Shown one piece after another: positions 7,455 through 16,484 of a DNA stretch of 24,562 bases (the stretch's first letter is position 1; each line of letters begins with the position of its first letter). This stretch comes from Eubacterium sp. GTDB lineage: Bacteria > Bacillota > Clostridia > Lachnospirales > Lachnospiraceae. The translations under genes and the position numbers were made by a program. The stretch lies in the NCBI GenBank assembly GCA_022776205.1, contig JALFIK010000171.1, positions 1 through 24,562 of the forward strand, written 5' to 3'. The notes under the pieces are model-generated. The model made no database searches, was not told the origin of the DNA, and saw only the letters and a program-made list of their open reading frames with translations.

Positions 7455-8260
7455 AGATAGGAAATCAGGATTTTGACCTGAAACATAAAAGTTACATTAT
7501 GGGAATTTTAAATGTCACACCGGACTCATTTTCGGATGGCGGGAAATATGTGTCGATGGATCAGGCTCTTTTTCAGACAGAGAAAATGATAAAAGAAGGA
7601 GCATCCATTCTGGATATCGGTGGGGAATCTACCCGGCCGGGCCATGTGAAAATTACAGATGATGAAGAGATTTCCCGGGTGGTTCCTGTGATTGAAGCGG
7701 TAAAGAAGCGTTTTGACATTGCCGTTTCTCTGGATACTTATAAATACAATGTGGCAAAAACAGGCATCGATGCCGGTGCGGATATGATTAATGATATCTG
7801 GGGATTAAAATGGGATGACAGACTTGCCGGTCTGATCGCCGAGAGAAATGTGCCGTGCTGCCTGATGCATAACAGAGACGGACACGAGTATAATGACTTT
7901 TTAAAAGAATTTTGTGAGGATATGGAAGAAACTCTTGCAATTGCAGGGAAGGCAGGTATTGACAGGAATCAGATCATACTGGATCCCGGTGTTGGTTTTG
8001 GAAAGGATTATGCACAGAATTTATCTATTATAAAACATATGGATATTATGGAAAAATGGGACCTTCCGATTCTGCTGGGAACTTCGAGAAAATCTGTCAT
8101 CGGGCTTACTCTTGACCTGCCTGTAACGGAAAGAGAAGAAGGGACGGCGGTGACAACGGTTTATGGAAGAATGAAAGGTGCATCGATTTTCCGGGTACAT
8201 GATGTCAGGACGAATTACAGAGCATTAAAAATGATTGATGCAATCATGGAGGCAGAATAA
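7451..8260 (+). CDS. folP: Dihydropteroate synthase FolP
   Basis: 269 residues, TIM-barrel enzyme that condenses 6-hydroxymethyl-dihydropterin pyrophosphate with p-aminobenzoate; it is the sulfonamide target. Seen: MGILNVTPDSFSDGG (residues 17-31), the second loop GESTRPG, SLDTYK, NDIWG, CLMHNRDG, DPGVGFGKD, the LGTSRKS lysine-arginine motif, and RVHDV at the C-terminus. The start is a GTG in a GTGA overlap with the folC stop. GGAGG at 7439-7443 gives a 7-nt spacing, and the sequence downstream matches the family opening, so the GTG is preferred over the internal ATG at 7500, which would remove the first strand. Confidence 0.95.
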   Translation: MKIGNQDFDLKHKSYIMGILNVTPDSFSDGGKYVSMDQALFQTEKMIKEGASILDIGGESTRPGHVKITDDEEISRVVPVIEAVKKRFDIAVSLDTYKYNVAKTGIDAGADMINDIWGLKWDDRLAGLIAERNVPCCLMHNRDGHEYNDFLKEFCEDMEETLAIAGKAGIDRNQIILDPGVGFGKDYAQNLSIIKHMDIMEKWDLPILLGTSRKSVIGLTLDLPVTEREEGTAVTTVYGRMKGASIFRVHDVRTNYRALKMIDAIMEAE

Positions 8261-8261
8261 C

Positions 8262-9095
8262 ATGGATGAGATCAGGATAAAAAATCTGGAAGTCTTTGCA
8301 TTTCATGGTGTGTACAGAGAAGAAAATGTACTGGGTCAGAAATTCCTGGTAGATGCCTCTCTTTTCCTTGATACGCGAAGAGCAGGGCTTACAGATGAAC
8401 TGGAATGCTCGGTGAGTTACGGAGATGTATGCCGTCTGATCGACAGAGAGATGAAGAGTCAGAATGCTAAATTACTAGAGTGCGTGGCGGAGCACCTGGC
8501 AGATCAAATTCTTCATACGTTTTCTTCTGTAAAGGAAGTGGAAATAGAAATCAAAAAGCCATGGGCCCCCGTGCGGATGCATATGGATTATGCGTCAGTG
8601 AGAATTAAGAGAAAGTGGCATGATACCTTTATTGGTGTAGGATCGAATATGGGAGACAGGAAACAGTACATCAATAATGCTGAAAATGAAATTAGAAGTT
8701 TAAGTGAAATCCGCAATTTGAGAATGGCACCCGTCATTGAGACGGAACCTTATGGTTATACAAATCAGGGGAAATTTTTGAATACTGTATTTTCCTTTGA
8801 AACATTGTATACGCCGGAAGAACTGCTCGAGGAACTTCATCGAATAGAAAAAAATGCAAACCGAGAGAGGAAGATTCACTGGGGACCGAGAACTCTGGAT
8901 CTTGATATTCTCCTTTACGATGATCTTATCACGCAGGAGGAGAAGCTCACGATTCCTCATCCTGAAATGACGAAACGACTTTTTGTATTGGAACCTCTCT
9001 GCCATTTATATCCTCAGGGGATTCATCCGCTACTTCATCGAAGATTTATGGATATTTATGAGGAATTGAAGAAAGAAGAACAGGAAAATGGATAA
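8262..9095 (+). CDS. folBK: Dihydroneopterin aldolase-HPPK fusion (FolB-FolK)
   Basis: 277 residues combining two folate enzymes. Residues 1 to ~118 are a FolB domain (IRIKNLEVFAFHGVYREENVLGQKF, then SYGDVCRLI and the C-terminal strand VRMHMDYASVRI), which cleaves dihydroneopterin to 6-hydroxymethyl-dihydropterin. From ~121 on is FolK/HPPK (FIGVGSNMGDR, ETEPYG, GKFLNTV, WGPRTLDLDILLYD, IPHPEMTKRLFVLEPL), which pyrophosphorylates that product from ATP. The fused chain hands substrate to FolP, encoded just upstream. An earlier in-frame ATG at 8235 lies inside folP; the ATG at 8262, 1 nt after the folP stop with GGAGG at 8249-8253, starts at the normal FolB N-terminus and is preferred. Confidence 0.95.
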   Translation: MDEIRIKNLEVFAFHGVYREENVLGQKFLVDASLFLDTRRAGLTDELECSVSYGDVCRLIDREMKSQNAKLLECVAEHLADQILHTFSSVKEVEIEIKKPWAPVRMHMDYASVRIKRKWHDTFIGVGSNMGDRKQYINNAENEIRSLSEIRNLRMAPVIETEPYGYTNQGKFLNTVFSFETLYTPEELLEELHRIEKNANRERKIHWGPRTLDLDILLYDDLITQEEKLTIPHPEMTKRLFVLEPLCHLYPQGIHPLLHRRFMDIYEELKKEEQENG

Positions 9096-10230
9096 AAAGC
9101 TTAGAGACGTAGATGAAATCCGTGATGATATTAAAGACATAGACTATAAGATCGCGGAATTATTCGAAAAAAGAATGGGATTTGCAGCCGAGCTCGCCCT
9201 TTCCAAAAAGGCGGCGGGCGCTTCGATTTATGATAAAAACAGAGAAGATGAAAAATTGGCGGATATTACAAAAAATCGGTCCAATCCTTTTATTGTAAAA
9301 GGATTGGAGGAAGTATTTATACAGATGATGTCCATTAGTCGAAAATACCAGTATCATATGGTGCATCAGAGAGACCGCTATATAGAGAATTATTTCACGG
9401 AAGTCCCGGAACTTGTAATGTTTCCGGATACGAGAGTGGTATATTCCGGTGTACCGGGCTCTTATTCAGAAATGGCCTGTGAGAAATTTTTTGGTGTGGA
9501 CGTGGACCATTACGGTGTAGTGAATTTTAAAGATGTGGCCATGGCTTTAAATGAGGGAGAGGCAGATTATGGCGTTCTTCCTATTGAGAATTCATCGGCG
9601 GGAGACGTGACCGGAGTTTATGATATCCTTCTTGAAAATGATGTATGTATGGTGGGAGAGGTTTTTGTAAAGGTAGAACATTGCCTTCTTGGCTGTCCGG
9701 GAAGCAAAAAAGAAGAGGTGGAGGTTGTGTATTCCCATCCACAGGGCCTTATGCAGTGTGCACCGTATCTTGAGAATATGGACGTGAAAAATGTCAGTGT
9801 GGAAAATACGGCCATTGCTGCGGAGAAAATCGCCAAGGAAAAGGATCCTTCTCATGCAGCTATCGCGAGCAGAAGGGCAGCAGAAATTTATGGTCTTGAG
9901 ATTCTGGATACAGGAATTAATTTTGAAAAGAATAATGTGACACGATTCGTGATTCTCTCAAAGAAGCGACAGTATACACAGGATGCAAGCAAAATCAGTA
10001 TTTCCTTCTCGCTTCTTCATGAGAGTGGTACGTTATACAACATTTTGTCACATTTTTTATATAATGATTTGAATTTAAGTCACATTGAATCAGTTCCGTT
10101 GCCGGATAAACAATGGGAATATCGTTTTTATATTGATATCAGCGGAAATCTTCATGATCCCGCAGTGAAAAATGCACTGCAGGGTGTACGCACGGAAGTG
10201 GCAGATTTTAAGATACTGGGAAATTATTAA
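9088..10230 (+). CDS. pheA: Bifunctional chorismate mutase/prephenate dehydratase (P-protein)
   Basis: 380 residues, three parts. Residues ~5-90 are an AroQ-type chorismate mutase (RDVDEIRDDIKDIDYKIAELFEKRM). Residues ~112-293 are prephenate dehydratase (GVPGSYSEMACEKFFG, LPIENSSAGDVTGVYDIL, catalytic T285-R-F in NNVTRFVIL). Residues ~298-375 are an ACT domain. Together they convert chorismate to phenylpyruvate for phenylalanine. In the ACT domain the usual GALV- and ESRP-like phenylalanine-binding motifs read GTLY (314-317) and ESVP (334-337), so the arginine of ESRP is a valine. The start overlaps the folBK end by 8 nt, implying coupling. No leader peptide or T-box is present, so phenylalanine control, if any, would be allosteric. 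Confidence 0.94.
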   Translation: MDKKLRDVDEIRDDIKDIDYKIAELFEKRMGFAAELALSKKAAGASIYDKNREDEKLADITKNRSNPFIVKGLEEVFIQMMSISRKYQYHMVHQRDRYIENYFTEVPELVMFPDTRVVYSGVPGSYSEMACEKFFGVDVDHYGVVNFKDVAMALNEGEADYGVLPIENSSAGDVTGVYDILLENDVCMVGEVFVKVEHCLLGCPGSKKEEVEVVYSHPQGLMQCAPYLENMDVKNVSVENTAIAAEKIAKEKDPSHAAIASRRAAEIYGLEILDTGINFEKNNVTRFVILSKKRQYTQDASKISISFSLLHESGTLYNILSHFLYNDLNLSHIESVPLPDKQWEYRFYIDISGNLHDPAVKNALQGVRTEVADFKILGNY

Positions 10231-10263
10231 TGAATGAATTGCCAAAAGGAGAGCATTTGATTT

Positions 10264-12753
10264 ATGAGTGAGAAAGGTAGAAATAAGCATGAAAAAAAAG
10301 TGAATTATGCTCTGACGGGATTAAAAACTATTCTTACGTTACTTTTGCTTTTGTTAACATTTTACTTGTGCAGTCATTTTATGGAATATCAGAAGAATGC
10401 AACAAATCAGGTAAATAAATACCGGATTGATCAGGTTTGTCAGCTTTCTGCGGGCAAGGTGGTAAGTCAGAAATTTACAGCGAAACATACCCATCTAAAG
10501 ACAGTTAAGATTTATTTCGGAAATGATTATTCCGGACAGGCAAAGGGGAAAGTGGTGCTGAACATTGTGGATGTTGAAACGGGGCAGAGTCTTATTCGTC
10601 TTACAAAAAACATCGATGATGTAATAAACAATGATTATACGGAATTTTATACGAACCTTCAGCTTACCAAGAAAAAACAGTATGAGATTCGTCTGACATC
10701 GGAGGGAGCGGAATCCGGGAAGGAACCTCTTATATTCCAGTGGACAACAAAAGAAAAGGGATTTAAAGGAAAACTGAAAATTAATGAGGAAGGCCAGGGA
10801 AAATATCTGGTATCCAAACTCTATTATCCGGTAACGATTTATCAGCAATGGGCAGGAATCTGCGCAATGATGGCATGGATTATCCTCCTTCTGTGGGTGC
10901 GGATACCCGGGCCGGAAATTGTGCAGAAAATAATTGGGCAGATCCTGTTTTTCACAGTACCGCTTTATACTTTCTGGTTTGTGGAACGATTTACAGACAA
11001 TCCGATTTTTCGGATGAGACCGGCAGAGTTTGTCTTTAATATCCTGCTTTATTATATGTTCTTTGGCTTACTGTATCTGATTTTTAATTCAAGAAAAGCG
11101 GCGGTGACCATTGGAACGATTTTCTGGTGTATCGTGGGAATTGCAAATTACTACGTTTTAAGTTTTAAAGGATCACCAATCGTTCCTTCCGACATTATGT
11201 CCACACAGACGGCAGCAAATGTTGCGGCAAATTATACTTATACCATTCAGCCTGTTTTTGTCTGGAACGTATTACTTCTACTTCTGGTTCTGGCAGTTTC
11301 CTGGAGATGTCCGTCTCCGAAAAAAATGGGATGGAAGAAAAGAGTAGTTATGCTCCTTGTGATCGGACTGTGTACTTCTATATTGGGGCATTTCGTTATC
11401 GAGCAAAAAACCTTAAAAAGTTACGGAATTAAAAATAATGTGTGGGATCAGAAAAAAGGCTATGCAAAAAATGGGTTTTTCTTTGGATTTGTGCTGAATA
11501 TGAATTCCCTCGTTCAGGAAAAACCGGCAGATTATTCTGTGGAAGCGGCAAAAGATATTGCAGAAAGATACGAAGAGGAATTTGCCAATGAAGATACGGG
11601 AAAGAAAAAAGGACGACTGGAAACAAAAGACCAAACAAAGCCGAATGTGATTGGTATTATGAATGAGGCCTTTTCTGATCTTAGTGTAATTAATGAATTC
11701 TCGACAAATCAGGATTACATGCCATTTATTCATGGTCTCAAAAAGAATACAATAAAAGGGTCTCTTTATATGTCGATTTTCGGTTCGGGAACGTGTAATT
11801 CCGAGTTTGAATTTCTGACGGGAAACAGTATGGCATTTCTCCAGAATGGAATTATTGCCTACACCCAGGTCGTTAAGGATAAGCTTCCGAATATGACATA
11901 CCTGCTGAAATCGCAGGGGTATAAAGGAAACCTTGCCCTGCATCCGTATCTTGCATCCGGATGGAACCGGGTGGAAGTATATGATGAAATGGGATTCGAG
12001 CATTTTTATTCTGAAACGGATTTTACAAATCCCAAGATGTATCGCAAATACATTTCTGACGAATCCGATTTTAAGAAAATTGAAGAGTTATATGAAAATC
12101 GTTCAGAAAAAGAGGAACCTTTTTATCTCTTTAATGTGACGATGCAGAATCACGGTGGGTTTGATAAAACATACAGCAATTTTGTAAATGATGTTCTGAT
12201 TACGGATAACCATAAAAATGAACAGGCAGAACAGTATCTTTCTCTTGTGAAAAAGACGGATGAAGCTTTCAAACAGCTTGTTACTTATTTTTCTAAAGTG
12301 GAAGAACCAACGATTATCGTCATGTTCGGTGATCATCAGCCGGCCATACAAAGCAGTTTCTATGACAGTCTGTTTGGGAAAAATTCAGCGGATTTATCCA
12401 ATGAGGAGCTGATGAATAAATATCGCACTCCGTTTATCGTATGGGCGAACTACGATATTAAGGAAACAACGATTGACAGGATTAGTGCAAATTATCTGAG
12501 TGCCTATATTATGAAAGAAGCCGGTCTTGAGATGAGCCCTTATCAGAAGTTTCTTCTAAAACTACATGAGAAACTTCCGGTATTTACAGCAATGGGATGC
12601 TTTGACAAAGATGGAAATTACTATGAATCTGTTCAGGACTCTCCATACAGTGATATGGTAAAAGAATATCAGATTCTTCAGTATAACAACCTTATTGATA
12701 CCAAAAATACAGTGAATTCCTTCTTTTATCTGAAGAAAGATGGGAAAAAGTAA
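10264..12753 (+). CDS. LTA-synthase-family membrane sulfatase/phosphoglycerol transferase-like protein
   Basis: 829 residues. One N-terminal membrane helix (~20-39), a polar outer region (~40-195) rich in beta-type sequence, then about six helices (~196-214, 222-243, 258-277, 281-303, 325-348, 359-380) and a C-terminal extracytoplasmic alkaline-phosphatase-fold domain. LtaS-like metal and catalytic residues are visible: E468 in NEAFSD, the nucleophile T510 in GSGTCNSEF, H630 in QNHGG, and D690-H691 in FGDHQPA. The family transfers glycerol phosphate from phosphatidylglycerol to polymers or lipids at the outer membrane face. Canonical LtaS is ~650 residues with five helices in a row, so the extra N-terminal domain is unusual; the exact acceptor cannot be told. 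AAAAGGAG precedes the ATG. 12 nt before ppx. Confidence 0.88.
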   Translation: MSEKGRNKHEKKVNYALTGLKTILTLLLLLLTFYLCSHFMEYQKNATNQVNKYRIDQVCQLSAGKVVSQKFTAKHTHLKTVKIYFGNDYSGQAKGKVVLNIVDVETGQSLIRLTKNIDDVINNDYTEFYTNLQLTKKKQYEIRLTSEGAESGKEPLIFQWTTKEKGFKGKLKINEEGQGKYLVSKLYYPVTIYQQWAGICAMMAWIILLLWVRIPGPEIVQKIIGQILFFTVPLYTFWFVERFTDNPIFRMRPAEFVFNILLYYMFFGLLYLIFNSRKAAVTIGTIFWCIVGIANYYVLSFKGSPIVPSDIMSTQTAANVAANYTYTIQPVFVWNVLLLLLVLAVSWRCPSPKKMGWKKRVVMLLVIGLCTSILGHFVIEQKTLKSYGIKNNVWDQKKGYAKNGFFFGFVLNMNSLVQEKPADYSVEAAKDIAERYEEEFANEDTGKKKGRLETKDQTKPNVIGIMNEAFSDLSVINEFSTNQDYMPFIHGLKKNTIKGSLYMSIFGSGTCNSEFEFLTGNSMAFLQNGIIAYTQVVKDKLPNMTYLLKSQGYKGNLALHPYLASGWNRVEVYDEMGFEHFYSETDFTNPKMYRKYISDESDFKKIEELYENRSEKEEPFYLFNVTMQNHGGFDKTYSNFVNDVLITDNHKNEQAEQYLSLVKKTDEAFKQLVTYFSKVEEPTIIVMFGDHQPAIQSSFYDSLFGKNSADLSNEELMNKYRTPFIVWANYDIKETTIDRISANYLSAYIMKEAGLEMSPYQKFLLKLHEKLPVFTAMGCFDKDGNYYESVQDSPYSDMVKEYQILQYNNLIDTKNTVNSFFYLKKDGKK

Positions 12754-12765
12754 CAGGAGGAGAGA

Positions 12766-14298
12766 ATGAAAGTAAGCTCTTATGCGGCAATTGTGATTGG
12801 GTCGAAAAATATGCTGATGAAAGTATATGAAATCACAGATAAAAAAATACGAACGCTTGACGAAATCCGTTATGAATATGAATTGGGAAAAGAAGCATAT
12901 ATTACGAGAAAAATTACATTCACACATATAGAAAAAATATGTGAAGTTTTGTCAGAGTTTCAGCTGAAACTGAAAGAATACGGAGTGGATGTATATAAAT
13001 GTTATGCTACGAGTGCCATTCGGAATGCCAAAAACCAGGTTTCCGTCTTAAATCAGATTAAGATCCGTACGGGAATTGATGTCATAATGCTAAGCAATTC
13101 GGAGTTACGCTTTTTGATGTATAAAGGTATTCAGATTCTGGATCTGGATTTTAACGGAATCATCGAGAAAAACACGGCAATTCTTGATATCGGAGCGGGA
13201 AGCGTTCAGGTTTCTCTCTTTGACAAACAGGCCCTTTATGTGACGCAGAATCTTGATATCGGAACGGTGAAAGTAAGAGAGTTACTTGAGTCGGTAGAAA
13301 ATAATGTTCTTGATTATATATCTGTGATGGAAGAGTACATTCAATATGAATTTGATATGTTTAAGAGTGTCTATCTCAAAGAGAAAGAGATAAAAAATGT
13401 GATTGCGATTGGGGATGAGATAAAAAACATCAATCGTCTTGTACCGGAACTTCATCTGACGGATACGATGAATTATGAACAGGTTCAGTATATTTTCCGA
13501 AAAATAAGAAAGTCGTCCTATAAGGATCTTGCTATAAAATACGGACTCTCCATCGAAGATGCAAGGATGACGCTGCCCTCTCTTCTTATTTATAAAACCT
13601 TCCTTGAACGTTCTAAGGCAGATACGATATACATCTGCGCAACGAATTTGTGTGACGGCAGTGTGGTTGATTATGCGGAAGAAGAAAAGAAAATTCCGAT
13701 GAGTCATGATTTTTATCAGGATATTGTGGCTTCTGCAAAATATATTGGAAAACGATACCGTTATAATAAAGTTCATGCACAATATATTACAAAATTGGCA
13801 TTGGAAATCTTTGATAAGACAAAGACGTTTCACGGACTTGGGAAAAGAGACCGGCTGGTACTTGAAATTGCATCAATCCTTCATGATATCGGAAAATATG
13901 TGAATTTAAATGACCCGGGGAAAAATGCTTATCAGCTGATCATGTCAACGGAGATTATGGGACTTTCACACACAGAGAGAGAGGAAGTGGCCAATGTTGT
14001 GTTATACAATACTCAGGAGCTTCCGGATACGGATGAGCTTGATACTGCATTCTGGAGAATGGAATATTTAAAAATTGCCAAGCTGACGGCAATTCTTCGT
14101 CTGGCAAATGCTCTCGACCGAGGTCATAAACAGAAATTTGAGAAGAGTTCCATGACAAGGAAGGGAAAAAATCTGATTATTACCCTGGAAACGAATCAGG
14201 ACATTACCTTGGAAAACAACCGGTTCCGCAAAAAAGCGGAGATGTTTGCGGAATTCACGGGGATCACACCGATACTCAAACAGAAAAAAGTGTTATAA
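12766..14298 (+). CDS. ppx: Ppx/GppA-family phosphatase with C-terminal HD domain
   Basis: 510 residues. Residues 1-~300 are a Ppx/GppA (ASKHA-fold) domain: CYATSAIRNA, the SNSELRFLMYKG helix with a conserved glutamate, and LDIGAGS (D141-S146). Residues ~320-500 are an HD domain (H337, H373-D374, then SHTEREE and RLANALDRGH). The family removes terminal phosphate from polyphosphate or pppGpp. The first phosphate loop, usually AIDxGSNS, reads AIVIGSKN (8-15): the metal/phosphate-coordinating aspartate is V10 and NS is KN. Activity may therefore be altered. AGGAGGAG lies before the ATG; ppk1 starts 8 nt after the stop, so the two are coupled. Substrate is inferred from ppk1 adjacency. Confidence 0.85.
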   Translation: MKVSSYAAIVIGSKNMLMKVYEITDKKIRTLDEIRYEYELGKEAYITRKITFTHIEKICEVLSEFQLKLKEYGVDVYKCYATSAIRNAKNQVSVLNQIKIRTGIDVIMLSNSELRFLMYKGIQILDLDFNGIIEKNTAILDIGAGSVQVSLFDKQALYVTQNLDIGTVKVRELLESVENNVLDYISVMEEYIQYEFDMFKSVYLKEKEIKNVIAIGDEIKNINRLVPELHLTDTMNYEQVQYIFRKIRKSSYKDLAIKYGLSIEDARMTLPSLLIYKTFLERSKADTIYICATNLCDGSVVDYAEEEKKIPMSHDFYQDIVASAKYIGKRYRYNKVHAQYITKLALEIFDKTKTFHGLGKRDRLVLEIASILHDIGKYVNLNDPGKNAYQLIMSTEIMGLSHTEREEVANVVLYNTQELPDTDELDTAFWRMEYLKIAKLTAILRLANALDRGHKQKFEKSSMTRKGKNLIITLETNQDITLENNRFRKKAEMFAEFTGITPILKQKKVL

Positions 14299-14306
14299 GG
14301 AGATGA

Positions 14307-16451
14307 ATGAATATGGTAAAAAATGTACTGGACCGTCCGGAGAATTTTACAAACAGGGAATTGAGCTGGCTTGAATTTAATTACAGGATTCTGGGAGAGG
14401 CAAGAGACCGGAAAAATCCGTTGTTTGAGAGAATGAAATTTTTGAGCATTACGGCCTCAAATCTTGATGAATTTTTTATGGTTCGTATTGCTTCTCTGAA
14501 AGATATGGTAAATGCAGGATACGAAAAAAAGGATATTGCCGGAATGACGCCTCAGGAACAGTTGGATGCCCTGAATGAGAAAACGCATCATTTTTCAGAA
14601 AAACAATATTCGACCTATAACCGTTCGCTTCTTCCGAAACTTGCAGAAGAAGGCCTTTCCATTGTATCATTTTCTGATCTTTCGGAAGAGGACGTAGATT
14701 TTCTGGAAGAGTATTTTCACCAGAATATTTACCCGGTACTCACACCAATGGCAATCGATTCTTCCCGACCGTTTCCACTCATTCAGAATAAGACATTAAA
14801 TATTGCTGCACTCATAAAAAGTAAGGATAAAAAAGACCATAAAGAATTTGATATTGCGACGGTGCAGGTACCGTCCGTTCTTCCGAGAATTGTGGTTCTT
14901 CCCCGGAAAGAGGACGGGAAAAAGAAAACAAGGATTATTCTTCTTGAGACGATCATCGAGCATTTTCTTGACGTTCTTTTTCTGAATCATGAGATTATCT
15001 GTGCGGCACCATATCGTATTATGCGTAATGCCGATCTTTCCATTGATGAGGATGATGCGGAAGATTTATTAAAAGAAATTGAAAAATCTCTGAAAAAACG
15101 CCAGTGGGGTGAGGTGATTAAATTCGAATATGATGACCGGATGGACAAAAGGCTTGTGAAGTATTTAAAGAAACAGTTTAAGGTGCGTTCGGCAGATATG
15201 TATGCTTTTAACGGACCTCTGGATCTCACATTTCTGATGAAATGTTACGACCTGGAAGGTTTTGAACATCTGAAAGAGCCGGTTTACAAGCCTCAGGTGA
15301 ATCAGAAACTGCGTGCCGACGGGGATATTTTTGCCCAGATTCGGGAAGGGGATGTTTTGCTTCATCATCCTTACGAAAGCTTTGATCCTGTGGTTGCTTT
15401 TATCCGTCAGGCAGCGGAGGACAAAGACGTGCTGGCAATTAAGCAGACGCTTTATCGCGTGAGCGGTCATTCTCCGATTATTGCAGCCCTTGCCCGGGCA
15501 GCAGAAAACGGAAAACAGGTTACGGTGCTCGTGGAGCTGAAAGCTCGATTTGATGAGGAAAATAATATTAACTGGGCAAAAAAACTGGAAAAAGCAGGCT
15601 GTCATGTTATATACGGACTTGTCGGACTGAAAACTCACTGTAAAATTGCTCTTGTGGTCAGAAAAGAGAGTGATGGTATTCGTCGCTATGTACATCTTGG
15701 AACGGGAAATTATAATGATTCAACAGCGAAACTTTATACAGATATCGGGATGTTTACCTGTCGGAATGTGATTGGTGAGGATGCGACAGCTGTCTTTAAT
15801 ATGTTAAGCGGATATTCCGAACCGGCAAGCTGGAACCGGCTTCTTGTGGCTCCAATCTGGATGAAAGATCGTTTTCTTGAAATGATAAAGAGAGAAACGA
15901 AAAATGCCAGGGAGGGGAAACCGGCAAAAATTGTGGCAAAATGTAATTCTCTTTGTGATAAAAAAATAATTCTGGCTTTATATGAAGCCTCCTGTGCAGG
16001 GGTACAGATTGATCTTATTGTCCGGGGAATCTGCTGCCTCGTGGCGGGCAAACCGGGGGTAAGCGAAAATATTCGTGTGCGTTCCATTGTGGGAACCTTC
16101 CTCGAGCATGCCAGAATCTTTTATTTTTATAATGATGGACACGAGGAGATTTATCTTGGGAGCGCAGACTGGATGCCTAGAAATCTTGACCGGCGTGTAG
16201 AAATTGTTTTCCCGGTGGAAGAGGAAGCACTAAAGGAAAAAGCAAAACATATTTTAAAAGTTCAGTTAGATGATACTATGAAAGCCCATTGTCTCCAGCC
16301 TGACGGAAGTTACCAGAAAGTGGACCGGCGTGGAAAAGATGCTTTGGAAGCACAAAAGCAATTCTGTAAAGAGGCAGTTGAGGCCAATGTACCGGTACCG
16401 GTTATTCAGAAAAGGACATTTGAACCTGGAAAAGCACCGGAATTTTCATAA
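14307..16451 (+). CDS. ppk1: Polyphosphate kinase 1
   Basis: 714 residues, typical for PPK1. It builds long-chain polyphosphate from ATP reversibly, through a phosphohistidine. Domains: N-terminal NRELSWLEFNYRIL helical part, the head domain with LPRIVVLP, then two PLD-like catalytic domains. The two catalytic histidines are visible: H444 in LKTHCKIAL and H601 in FLEHARIFYF, followed by YLGSADWMPRNLDRRVE. The AAGGAG at 14297-14302 overlaps the ppx stop; it is 4 nt from ATG 14307 but 10 nt from the next ATG (14313), so 14313 may be the true start, two residues shorter. It is part of the folC-nagZ run. Confidence 0.96.
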   Translation: MNMVKNVLDRPENFTNRELSWLEFNYRILGEARDRKNPLFERMKFLSITASNLDEFFMVRIASLKDMVNAGYEKKDIAGMTPQEQLDALNEKTHHFSEKQYSTYNRSLLPKLAEEGLSIVSFSDLSEEDVDFLEEYFHQNIYPVLTPMAIDSSRPFPLIQNKTLNIAALIKSKDKKDHKEFDIATVQVPSVLPRIVVLPRKEDGKKKTRIILLETIIEHFLDVLFLNHEIICAAPYRIMRNADLSIDEDDAEDLLKEIEKSLKKRQWGEVIKFEYDDRMDKRLVKYLKKQFKVRSADMYAFNGPLDLTFLMKCYDLEGFEHLKEPVYKPQVNQKLRADGDIFAQIREGDVLLHHPYESFDPVVAFIRQAAEDKDVLAIKQTLYRVSGHSPIIAALARAAENGKQVTVLVELKARFDEENNINWAKKLEKAGCHVIYGLVGLKTHCKIALVVRKESDGIRRYVHLGTGNYNDSTAKLYTDIGMFTCRNVIGEDATAVFNMLSGYSEPASWNRLLVAPIWMKDRFLEMIKRETKNAREGKPAKIVAKCNSLCDKKIILALYEASCAGVQIDLIVRGICCLVAGKPGVSENIRVRSIVGTFLEHARIFYFYNDGHEEIYLGSADWMPRNLDRRVEIVFPVEEEALKEKAKHILKVQLDDTMKAHCLQPDGSYQKVDRRGKDALEAQKQFCKEAVEANVPVPVIQKRTFEPGKAPEFS

Positions 16452-16484
16452 AATCATAAGATATTTTCATGGGAGGAGGTTCCT

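Noticed and set aside
11413..12003. 196-codon open frame on the minus strand inside the LTA-synthase-like gene
   Set aside because: It is the shadow of a strongly supported gene; composition is implausible (rich in I, F, H, C) and no ribosome binding site is seen. The other long minus-strand frames in glnN, ppx and ppk1 are rejected for the same reasons.
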